Positions 25,497-31,774 of a stretch of DNA of 38,438 nt are shown here, in pieces. The stretch comes from Bacteroidota bacterium (GTDB lineage Bacteria; Bacteroidota; Bacteroidia; Chitinophagales; JADIYW01): positions 1 to 38,438 of the forward strand of contig JAQBNI010000142.1 of NCBI GenBank assembly GCA_028288625.1, given 5' to 3'. Under the pieces are notes generated by a model that saw nothing but the letters and a program-made list of their open reading frames with translations, searched no databases and was not told the origin of the DNA. The position numbers were made by a program, and so were the translations under genes. The first letter of the stretch is position 1, and each line of letters opens with the position of its first letter.

Positions 25497-26228
25497 ATGA
25501 GTGTAAGTCTATATAATACGGATAGCTTGCCGGTGCCGGTAAAGATAATTGTGGAGTCCCGGAGATCCTCGCGCGTATCGCTGGGTAAGCAGGAAATAAT
25601 TGTGCGGTTGCCAAAACATTTTTCCGTTGCGGATAAAGAAAAAACGCTGAAGCAATTTTTAGGTTGGGCAAAAAAGCAAATACAAGAAAAGGATTATTAC
25701 AAGTCTGCTCTGCATTCCACAGATTATTATAAAGACCGCATCCTAAAAATTTATAACACGGAATTTAAAATTGAAATAGAGTATATCGTGGAAGGGAAGT
25801 GCAGGTTAAGTTATCGTGGTGACAATAGTTTAAAAATATATCTTCTACAAAGCCTGCCGGAAAAGAAACAGGTGCAGGAAATTCAGCGTTTCCTGTTACG
25901 GTTTACAGAAAAATATTTTTTGCCTGAAGTGCAGAAGAGGACGCTTTACTGGAACGACAATCATTTTAAAGAAAAGATTGGCAAGGTGGTTTTAAAACAT
26001 ACGATTTCATGCTGGGGAAGTTGTACGATTGAGCGGCGGGTGATGCTTTCTACAAAACTATTGCTCATGCCTCAGGAAGTGATCGACTATGTGATCATCC
26101 ACGAGTTGGCACATTTAAAGGAAATGAATCACTCGCCGAAATTCTGGAAGCATGTAGAAGATGTAATGCCGGATTATAAAGTACACAGGAAGTGGCTGCA
26201 GCAGCATGGCAACAAGATCGATTTTTAA
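25497..26228 (+). CDS. YgjP/DUF45-type M48-like metallopeptidase
   Basis: This 243-residue protein has the zinc-peptidase motif IIHELAHLKEMNHSPKFW, with His202, Glu203, His206 and a downstream His212, characteristic of the YgjP-like (DUF45) family. The N-terminal half (KIIVESRRSSRVSLGKQEIIVRLP) and the conserved WGSC segment (SCWGSCTIERRVMLSTKLLLMP) also fit. The role is uncertain, though relatives occur beside restriction-modification or metal genes. It starts 1 base after the mntR stop, so it is cotranscribed with the metal regulator. There is no signal peptide, so it should be cytoplasmic. Confidence 0.9.
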   Translation: MSVSLYNTDSLPVPVKIIVESRRSSRVSLGKQEIIVRLPKHFSVADKEKTLKQFLGWAKKQIQEKDYYKSALHSTDYYKDRILKIYNTEFKIEIEYIVEGKCRLSYRGDNSLKIYLLQSLPEKKQVQEIQRFLLRFTEKYFLPEVQKRTLYWNDNHFKEKIGKVVLKHTISCWGSCTIERRVMLSTKLLLMPQEVIDYVIIHELAHLKEMNHSPKFWKHVEDVMPDYKVHRKWLQQHGNKIDF

Positions 26229-26244
26229 TTAACAACTTTTTCGC

Positions 26245-27117
26245 ATGAGTACAATAAAAAACAATTACGATGAGTTATTTTTAGATCATGAATTTGCCAC
26301 GGAATTCTCAATAATTACAACCGAAAAATTTCTTAATACTAAAGATATTTTTGATGAAACAAAATTATCTCTCTTATTATCCGAAACCCGAAACTCGATA
26401 AAAGAAGAAATAACAAAAAAAAGGAAGTATCTATATATTCTAAATATTGTTTTAATTACACTATCTATATTTTTACAGTTAATTAAGATACACTGGGCTG
26501 TGTCTTTCAGTTTGGCAGTAATTTTAGTATTTGCGGGCATCGCTTTATCTATAATGTTATTTTCGGAAATAATAAGCGCAGCAGGCACAATTCACACGAA
26601 ACAATTTAAAATTCAGACGGGATATAAAAGAAAATTTAATTACAAATACTCTATATCGAGTATTTATAAGCTAATGAATATTCTTTTTATCTCATTTTTA
26701 TCAATCTTTTTAGGTTATGCATTTATATTTTCCTCGTTAAGTACATATAATAGTAAATATTTTTCGGAAACTTTATATGGTTTCAATTCAATGTATTTCT
26801 CGATAGTTACTTTTGCGACAGTGGGATATGGAGATATTGTTCCGAAATTAGGAATTGCTAGATTTATTGTATCAACAGAAATAATTACGGCATTTCTATT
26901 TATATCAATTTTTTTAACAACAACAATTTCTTGGGTAATCGGAACTGAAAAAAGCAAAGTCGAAGCATATCTTAAAAAAGAAGAAGACAAAATATTAAGA
27001 ACTGAAATGATCATGAAAGCTGCTAAACTGGGCGAATATGGAAATATGGATGACTTAGTAAAAGAAGTACAAGAGCGTATAAATACTAAAAAAAATCTCA
27101 ATAAAAACAGCGACTAG
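26245..27117 (+). CDS. Voltage-insensitive potassium channel-like membrane protein
   Basis: This 290-residue protein carries the K+ selectivity filter TVGYGD at residues 192-197, inside FNSMYFSIVTFATVGYGDIVPK. Two N-terminal helices (about 60-85 and 90-112) precede the pore unit, which is made of one helix (about 147-170), the pore loop and a last helix (about 210-235). A charged coiled C-terminus (KSKVEAYLKKEEDKILRTEM) follows. There is no arginine-rich voltage sensor. The gene is noticeably more AT-rich than its neighbours and lies between a peptidase and a lipoprotein with no functional link. A 12-base palindrome (GCGACTAGTCGC) overlaps its stop codon. It may be a recent acquisition. Confidence 0.88.
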   Translation: MSTIKNNYDELFLDHEFATEFSIITTEKFLNTKDIFDETKLSLLLSETRNSIKEEITKKRKYLYILNIVLITLSIFLQLIKIHWAVSFSLAVILVFAGIALSIMLFSEIISAAGTIHTKQFKIQTGYKRKFNYKYSISSIYKLMNILFISFLSIFLGYAFIFSSLSTYNSKYFSETLYGFNSMYFSIVTFATVGYGDIVPKLGIARFIVSTEIITAFLFISIFLTTTISWVIGTEKSKVEAYLKKEEDKILRTEMIMKAAKLGEYGNMDDLVKEVQERINTKKNLNKNSD

Positions 27118-27121
27118 TCGC
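27110..27121. repeat. Palindrome GCGACTAGTCGC over the channel gene stop
   Basis: A perfect 12-base palindrome overlaps the TAG stop (27115-27117) of the channel gene. It is followed by CAACCGTTAGGT, in which GTTAGGT fits the attC core consensus GTTRRRY. A matching upstream half-site is not clearly seen, so an integron-type origin is only a possibility. Confidence 0.55.
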
Positions 27122-27181
27122 AACCGTTAGGTAAAAAAATCTATGTGTCCTATGTGGTTAATTATTTCCACACTTTTAATT

Positions 27182-27189
27182 TATCTTTG
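27182..27189 (+). promoter_or_regulatory. Probable promoter -7 box (TATCTTTG) of the lipoprotein gene
   Basis: TATCTTTG lies 4 bases before the ATG at 27194. If it is the promoter, the message begins at or next to the start codon. This also supports the shorter start over the upstream ATG at 27143. Confidence 0.5.
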
Positions 27190-27193
27190 CAAT

Positions 27194-27721
27194 ATGAAAA
27201 AAGCGCTGTTTTATTTTTTACCGTTATGCATTTTTATTTCCTGCCGTTACAGCAAGACTCCGGAGACATTTTCCAATGCCGGTGTATCCATACAATACCC
27301 GGCATGGCTTTTTAAAACGGATGATGTTTATCCTGAAAAAAATACATTGCTGCAGCTTAAAAATAATTACCGGTCGGTTTATTTTATTTTAGTTGATCAC
27401 GGAATGAAACCGGGTAACAATGGATTTGAGATCATGTGTGATTCTGCGATCAGCCAGCTCAAAAGAAATATAAAAGAACCCAATATCGAAAAACACGATT
27501 CCGATTTTACAACTGTCAATAATTTAAAATGCCGTGAGATGCAGATCTCCGGTGTAATGTCTTCCAAACAGCAGGATCACCGTTTTTTATTCGTGATAGA
27601 TGTTTTTGAAACGCCGGAGGGTCATATTTACCAGACTGCCGGCTGGCTGCTCCGTCATAAACAGCAGCTATGGTTGAAAGATCTTCAGAAGTCGGCATAC
27701 TCCCTAAAAACAAAAATTTAA
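27194..27721 (+). CDS. Hypothetical lipoprotein
   Basis: The family is not recognised. From the ATG at 27194 the product is 175 residues, starting MKKALFYFLPLCIFISC, with Cys17 as a probable lipidation site, so it should sit in the envelope. The mature part has a recurring pattern of a short fold (TPETFSNAGVSIQYPAWLFKTDDVYPE...LLQLKN) and ends with QTAGWLLRHKQQLWLKDLQKSAYSLKTKI. It resembles small PsbP-like or DUF-type domains that bind ligands on lipoproteins, but that is a guess. The longer reading frame beginning at 27143 is rejected because it includes a promoter box and lacks a good signal peptide. It precedes the mevalonate genes but is separated from them by about 95 bases and a promoter box. 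Confidence 0.75.
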   Translation: MKKALFYFLPLCIFISCRYSKTPETFSNAGVSIQYPAWLFKTDDVYPEKNTLLQLKNNYRSVYFILVDHGMKPGNNGFEIMCDSAISQLKRNIKEPNIEKHDSDFTTVNNLKCREMQISGVMSSKQQDHRFLFVIDVFETPEGHIYQTAGWLLRHKQQLWLKDLQKSAYSLKTKI

Positions 27722-27801
27722 ACTAAGACCATAGTGGTTTTGTTTTACTTTTTATAACCATTTCCGCATTAAGATTTAACCTTTTTCAGCGTTTATATAC
27801 G

Positions 27802-27809
27802 TAACTTTG
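27802..27809 (+). promoter_or_regulatory. Probable fni promoter -7 box (TAACTTTG)
   Basis: TAACTTTG fits TAnnTTTG and lies 8 bases before the TTG start codon of fni, so the transcript leader would be only a few bases. The preceding T-rich stretch (CTTTTTC) may be a weak -33. Confidence 0.45.
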
Positions 27810-27817
27810 TATATATT

Positions 27818-28852
27818 TTGGACAAACTAGAAAAAATATCTTCTACTGATCCGACAGCTGCAGAACGCAAGCAGGATCACATTCAGCTTGCTTTTGATTC
27901 GCAGGTGGAAAGTCTGCATCTCGATAAAAGATTTTCTTACGAACCCTTACTTTCCGCACATCCGGATAAAAATTTAAAACCGGTTTCTTTTTTGAATAGA
28001 TCGTTGAAGATTCCGGTTTGGGTATCGAGCATGACAGGCGGAACTGAAAAAGCATTTACAATAAATTCAAATCTTGCAAGAGCGTGCAAGGCATTTGGCA
28101 TGGGCATGGGATTGGGTTCGTGCAGGGCGCTTTTGGAAAGCGATGATCGCCTGAAAGATTTTGATTTCAGAAAGATCATCGGCGATGATCTGCCGTTTTA
28201 TGCAAACATCGGTATAGCGCAGTTAGAGATGTTGCTGAAAGATAATGAGCTTTTCAAATTAGATCAGCTAATAGATAAATTACAGGCTGACGGTATTATT
28301 ATACATGTTAATCCGTTGCAGGAATGGCTGCAACCGGAAGGTGATAAAATAACTGTAGCGCCCATTATAACGCTTCAGAAATTTTTAGATAAAACAAAAC
28401 AAAAAGTCATCGTTAAAGAAGTGGGACAAGGAATTGGAAAAGAAAGCTTGCGGGCTTTAATGAAATTGCCTGTTGAAGTGATAGAGTTTGCAGCACACGG
28501 CGGAACAAATTTTTCCAAGCTTGAATTATTGCGCGGTGATAAACAAAAGCTGGAAGTCTTTAAGGAAATTTCACGCATCGGGCATAGCGCAGAAGAGATG
28601 ACTGCATTTGTTAATGAAATAAATGAAGAAGAAGGTAATGCGGTTTTATGTAAACAGTTTATAATTTCCGGAGGCGTAAAAGATTTCCTTGACGGATATT
28701 ATTTAATGAAAAAATTAAATGCAACTGCTGTGTACGGACAAGCATCAACATTATTGCAGTATGCAGAAAAATCTTATGAAGACCTAGAGCAATTCTTATA
28801 TTACCAGGTGGAAGGATTGAAATTGGTGGATGCATTTTTTAAAGTGAGATAA
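27818..28852 (+). CDS. fni: Type 2 isopentenyl-diphosphate delta-isomerase
   Basis: This FMN- and NADPH-dependent enzyme interconverts isopentenyl and dimethylallyl diphosphate, at the end of the mevalonate pathway. The N-terminal ERKQDHIQLAF, VSSMTGGT (phosphate binding), ANIGIAQL, HVNPLQEWLQPEGD (conserved His/Asn/Gln and Glu), VKEVGQGIG and AAHGGTNF motifs, and the C-terminal ISGG near 280-285, agree with the type 2 family. The length of 344 residues is normal. The start is TTG because no ATG lies upstream in frame before the family N-terminus. The last seven codons are duplicated downstream (the 22-bp repeat shared with the hmgR leader). The coding sequence is otherwise intact. Confidence 0.95.
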   Translation: MDKLEKISSTDPTAAERKQDHIQLAFDSQVESLHLDKRFSYEPLLSAHPDKNLKPVSFLNRSLKIPVWVSSMTGGTEKAFTINSNLARACKAFGMGMGLGSCRALLESDDRLKDFDFRKIIGDDLPFYANIGIAQLEMLLKDNELFKLDQLIDKLQADGIIIHVNPLQEWLQPEGDKITVAPIITLQKFLDKTKQKVIVKEVGQGIGKESLRALMKLPVEVIEFAAHGGTNFSKLELLRGDKQKLEVFKEISRIGHSAEEMTAFVNEINEEEGNAVLCKQFIISGGVKDFLDGYYLMKKLNATAVYGQASTLLQYAEKSYEDLEQFLYYQVEGLKLVDAFFKVR

Positions 28853-28853
28853 T
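28832..28853 (+). repeat. Left 22-bp direct repeat flanking the DUF559 insert
   Basis: Twenty-two bases beginning GCATTTTTT and ending GAGATAAT match exactly the right copy at 29365-29386. This left copy is the last codons of fni plus its stop and one base. The repeat brackets a 511-bp insert. It is longer than classical insertion-sequence target duplications (2-14 bp). Confidence 0.92.
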
Positions 28854-28863
28854 AGTTTATTGA

Positions 28864-29226
28864 ATGGAGATCAATAATCAAATACATAATTTAAAGTATT
28901 TAAAAGATGTTCGAAAAGAGTTGAGAAATGGTGCTACGGCATCAGAAAGACTTCTTTGGATGTTTCTAAGAGACAGGCAGCTCAAGGGAAAAAAATTCCG
29001 CAGACAACATAGTATAGATCATTTTATCGTAGATTTTTATTGTGCAGATTTACGGTTAGCTATTGAAATAGATGGCGGGATACATAAACTAAGAGAAGTT
29101 CAATTAAATGACAAGGAGAAAGAAGGAATTTTGGACTTCTATAATATTCGGTTGCTAAGATTTACAAACGAGGAAGTTTTAGATGATATTGAAAAAGTGT
29201 TATTGAAAATTGAACAGAGTCTATAA
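28864..29226 (+). CDS. DUF559 (PD-(D/E)XK, Vsr-like) endonuclease-domain protein
   Basis: This 120-residue protein belongs to the DUF559 family, related to the Vsr/PD-(D/E)XK nuclease fold. The family pattern is complete: NGATASERLLWMFLRDRQLKGKKFRRQHSIDHFIVDFYC, then the catalytic-type core IVDFYCADLRLAIEIDGGIH, with Asp in VDF and Glu and Asp in EID, followed by the helix NDKEKEGILDFYNIRLLRFTNEEVLDDIEKVL. The motif is uninterrupted, so it is presumably active or only recently inactive. It sits in an operon of mevalonate genes with which it has no metabolic link. Such genes are common in Bacteroidota next to GC-rich palindromic repeats, from memory. The function in the cell is not established. 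The ATG at 28864 gives the standard N-terminus. Confidence 0.93.
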   Translation: MEINNQIHNLKYLKDVRKELRNGATASERLLWMFLRDRQLKGKKFRRQHSIDHFIVDFYCADLRLAIEIDGGIHKLREVQLNDKEKEGILDFYNIRLLRFTNEEVLDDIEKVLLKIEQSL

Positions 29227-29354
29227 CCACCCTTTTATTCCCTCCTGAATCAGGAGGGATGCAGACGTGGTGAATTGAAATTAGTTTTTTTGAAAAACGA
29301 AAGTTGAAATTGCACACTGATTCCCCTCCTTTCTTAGGAGGGGTTAGGGGTGGT
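29226..29354. repeat. Nested hairpin tail of the DUF559 element
   Basis: The tail starts at the last base of the DUF559 stop codon. An outer inverted repeat, ACCACCC (29226-29232) and GGGTGGT (29348-29354), encloses two separate hairpins. The first is CCCTCCTG-AAT-CAGGAGGG (29240-29258) and the second is CCCCTCCT-TTCTT-AGGAGGGG (29323-29343). A third A/T hairpin (GTTTTT/AAAAAC) lies between at 29284-29298. The two GC-rich hairpins share a core CCCTCCT/AGGAGGG, like a REP doublet, and neither has a following T run, so they are not ordinary terminators. Confidence 0.85.
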
Positions 29355-29364
29355 AAGATTAAAC

Positions 29365-29386
29365 GCATTTTTTAAAGTGAGATAAT
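29365..29386 (+). repeat. Right 22-bp direct repeat, overlapping the hmgR leader
   Basis: This copy is identical over 22 bases to the end of fni (28832-28853). It lies 2 bases before the hmgR ATG, so the translation initiation region of hmgR is preserved within the duplicated sequence. Confidence 0.92.
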
Positions 29387-29388
29387 TT

Positions 29389-30708
29389 ATGAAACAGATC
29401 AACGGTTACTCAAAGCTTACTAAAGAACAAAAGATCGATTGGCTCGTTGCTAATTATTTTAAAGGCGATGCATGCGTAAAGAATGAATTGATGAGTTACT
29501 GGCATGAAGATGTTCGTGTGCAAAAAATATTCGATGATTTCAGTGAGAACACACTCACAAATATGTACATGCCTTATGGAGTTGCGCCAAACTTTTTGAT
29601 CAACGATGAATGGTATTGTTTGCCGATGGCAATTGAAGAAAGTTCAGTTGTGGCGGCTATGTCGAATGCAGGAAAATTCTGGAGCGAGCGCGGCGGATTT
29701 CATGCAGAAATTTTAGGAACCACAAAGATCGGGCAAGTGCACTTCACTTTTAAAGGCGATAAAGAAAAATTAAAAAATAATTTCTCGGATTTAAAAATAG
29801 AATTGCTGGAAGGTTCAAAATACCTTACCGTAAATATGGATGCGCGCGGCGGAGGTGTACTTGATGTGGAGCTTGTCGATATGACACAATATCTCGAAGA
29901 TTATTATCAGTTAAAAGTAAGTCTCGAAACCTGCGATTCTATGGGCGCGAATTTTATAAATTCTGTGCTGGAAGAATATGCAAATCTACTGAAGGAATTT
30001 GTAGTGAGAAAAAATTTAGATGGAGAGCTGAAAATTATCCTTTCAATTGTTTCCAATTATACGCCGGATTGTTTAGTTCGTGCTTCCGTAGAATGTAAGA
30101 TCGAAGATCTCGGAATTGTAGGTGGTTTACCGCCGCAGGAATTTGCAGAGAAATTCTCGATGGCAGTAAAAATTGCGGAAGTAGATCCACATCGTGCAAC
30201 CACTCATAATAAAGGAATTTTTAACGGCGTCGATTCCCTCATCATTGCTACAGGAAATGATTTCCGCGCAGTGGAGGCATGCGGACATACATACGCCTCG
30301 CGCAACGGAAGATATGCGAGCCTTACACATTGCAGTTTAGATAACGGCATGTTTAAATTCTGGATAGATCTTCCGCTGGCTGTTGGAACGGTGGGTGGCT
30401 TAACGCAATTGCATCCGCTGGTGAAAAGAAGTTTGCAGATCTTAGGGAACCCGGATGCAAAACAACTCATGCAATTTTGCGCGGTAGCGGGATTGGCACA
30501 AAACTTTGGAGCGCTTCGCGCACTTACAACTGTGGGCATACAGCAGGGACATATGAAAATGCATTTGCTGAATATTTTAAATTACCTTGAAGCAACGGAA
30601 GAAGAAAAAAACCACGCACTTGAATACTTTAAAGACAAAGTAGTTTCATTTACAACCACTCGTGTTTTATTAGAGCAACTTCGCAGTGCGAAAAAAACTG
30701 CAAAGTAA
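29389..30708 (+). CDS. Hydroxymethylglutaryl-CoA reductase, class II type
   Basis: This 439-residue enzyme reduces HMG-CoA to mevalonate. The class II form is named 'degradative' but serves biosynthesis in many bacteria, as the neighbouring fni and GHMP kinase suggest here. The catalytic residues of the family can be recognised: Glu in EESSVVAAMSNAGKFW, Lys in ATTHNKGIFNG, an Asp-containing DSMGANFIN segment, and the catalytic His in the C-terminal GIQQGHMKMH. GTVGGLTQLHP is also conserved. The ATG start follows the duplicated leader 2 bases after the 22-bp repeat. The coding sequence is intact, so insertion of the DUF559 element did not break it. Confidence 0.95.
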   Translation: MKQINGYSKLTKEQKIDWLVANYFKGDACVKNELMSYWHEDVRVQKIFDDFSENTLTNMYMPYGVAPNFLINDEWYCLPMAIEESSVVAAMSNAGKFWSERGGFHAEILGTTKIGQVHFTFKGDKEKLKNNFSDLKIELLEGSKYLTVNMDARGGGVLDVELVDMTQYLEDYYQLKVSLETCDSMGANFINSVLEEYANLLKEFVVRKNLDGELKIILSIVSNYTPDCLVRASVECKIEDLGIVGGLPPQEFAEKFSMAVKIAEVDPHRATTHNKGIFNGVDSLIIATGNDFRAVEACGHTYASRNGRYASLTHCSLDNGMFKFWIDLPLAVGTVGGLTQLHPLVKRSLQILGNPDAKQLMQFCAVAGLAQNFGALRALTTVGIQQGHMKMHLLNILNYLEATEEEKNHALEYFKDKVVSFTTTRVLLEQLRSAKKTAK

Positions 30709-30747
30709 TTTAGGTGGAGTCTTTTTTCTCCTAATGACTAATTTCTA

Positions 30748-31644
30748 ATGACCAATCAACTTCTCAAAGCAAACGGCAAGCTCTTATTAACCGGTGAATA
30801 TTTTATTCTCGCTGGTGCAAAAGGTTTTGCCCTGCCCACTAAGTTCAACCAAACGCTAACGGTTGAACTATCTGACCAAAAAGGAATCTCATGGAAGAGT
30901 ATAGATCATGAAAACAAAGTATGGTTTGAAGTGAAGTTTGATGAGAAACTAAATATCATCCACAGTACGGATAAAATTATCGGGGAGAAACTAAAAAATA
31001 TTTTATCTCATCTGCCACTTACAACTTACAACTTACGACTTACGACTACACTCAACTTTCCCCGCGAATGGGGCTTGGGCAGCAGTTCAACTTTAATAAG
31101 CTTATTAGCCCAGTACTTTAAGGTTGATCCATATGAATTATTGGCAAAAACTTTCGGCGGCAGTGGTTATGATATCGCTTGCGCCACTTCCGGCAGTCCG
31201 CTTACTTACCAATTAAATGAAGGTCCCCCAATCATTACGCCTGTTGATTTTCATCCTTCCTTTTCATCTCATCTTTATTTTGTCTATCTCGGAAAAAAAC
31301 AAAATTCAAGAGAAGGAATTGAGCATTATAAAAATATTTCTGAAAACAAATCTGATGCGATCGAACAGGTCACTGACATCACGAATAAATTAACCATCGC
31401 AAAAGAACTGGATGAGTTTTGTTATTATCTCGATGTGCATGAAAATTTGGTCTCACGCATTTTAAATCTTCCAAAAGTAAAGGATAAATATTTTGATGAT
31501 TTTCCAGGTACCGTAAAATCACTGGGCGCATGGGGCGGTGATTTTGTTATGGTAGCCAGCGATGAATCTCCTGAATTGATCGAGCGGTATTTTAAGGAGA
31601 AAGGCTTCGATACTATTTTATCTTACGACGCAATGATTTTATAA
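30748..31644 (+). CDS. GYDIA-type GHMP kinase (mevalonate kinase-like)
   Basis: This 298-residue kinase of the GHMP superfamily should phosphorylate mevalonate or a related alcohol using ATP. The N-terminal LLKANGKLLLTGEYFILAGAKGFALP is the typical first motif, the P-loop-like PREWGLGSSSTLISLL lies near residues 103-118, and GGSGYDIACATSGSP gives the GYDIA name of its Bacteroidota family. It follows hmgR by 39 bases, consistent with a mevalonate operon. The exact substrate is not clear from sequence. A 4 x 7-bp tandem repeat (31018-31045) lies in frame just before the GLGSS motif, encoding TTYNLRL-like residues. Changing the copy number by one unit would break the frame. Confidence 0.9.
   Translation: MTNQLLKANGKLLLTGEYFILAGAKGFALPTKFNQTLTVELSDQKGISWKSIDHENKVWFEVKFDEKLNIIHSTDKIIGEKLKNILSHLPLTTYNLRLTTTLNFPREWGLGSSSTLISLLAQYFKVDPYELLAKTFGGSGYDIACATSGSPLTYQLNEGPPIITPVDFHPSFSSHLYFVYLGKKQNSREGIEHYKNISENKSDAIEQVTDITNKLTIAKELDEFCYYLDVHENLVSRILNLPKVKDKYFDDFPGTVKSLGAWGGDFVMVASDESPELIERYFKEKGFDTILSYDAMIL
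31018..31045 (+). repeat. 4 x 7-bp tandem repeat inside the GHMP kinase gene
   Basis: Two copies of CTTACAA are followed by two of CTTACGA, exactly head to tail. The unit is not a multiple of three. It encodes a short loop just upstream of the conserved phosphate-binding motif, so it lies where length variation could be tolerated only in multiples of three units. Confidence 0.92.
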
Positions 31645-31774
31645 CCTTACTTTCTTTCCTGCACACAATTAATTTTGTATATTGGGCGGTTACCAAAAAA
31701 CAGCTATTAAAATTATATCAGCCATCCTTCGTCATTATAAATTGGTATAATTTTTGCATAACAGAAGAGACTCT

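Larger units (their letters stand above)
28854..29364 (+). mobile_element. 511-bp DUF559-gene insertion between fni and hmgR
   Basis: A single small gene (DUF559) and a 138-bp tail of hairpins are bounded by the 22-bp direct repeat. Without the insert and one repeat copy, fni would run straight into the hmgR leader, with the fni stop 3 to 7 bases before the hmgR ATG, a normal operon junction. There are no terminal inverted repeats of IS type and no transposase or integrase in the insert. The left end has no hairpin: the ATG of the gene begins 10 bases in. The mechanism of insertion is unknown. The DUF559 nuclease itself is the only candidate mobility protein. Confidence 0.75.

Noticed and set aside
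29284-29298. The GTTTTT/AAAAAC hairpin inside the DUF559 tail as a transcription terminator
   Set aside because: It is a weak A/T-only stem without a following T tract in either direction, so I treat it as part of the tail structure.
30709-30747. A possible terminator between hmgR and the GHMP kinase (GGAG/CTCC around TCTTTTTT)
   Set aside because: The stem is only 4 bp, and the genes appear to be a mevalonate operon; the nearby CTAATGAC duplication is also too short to interpret.
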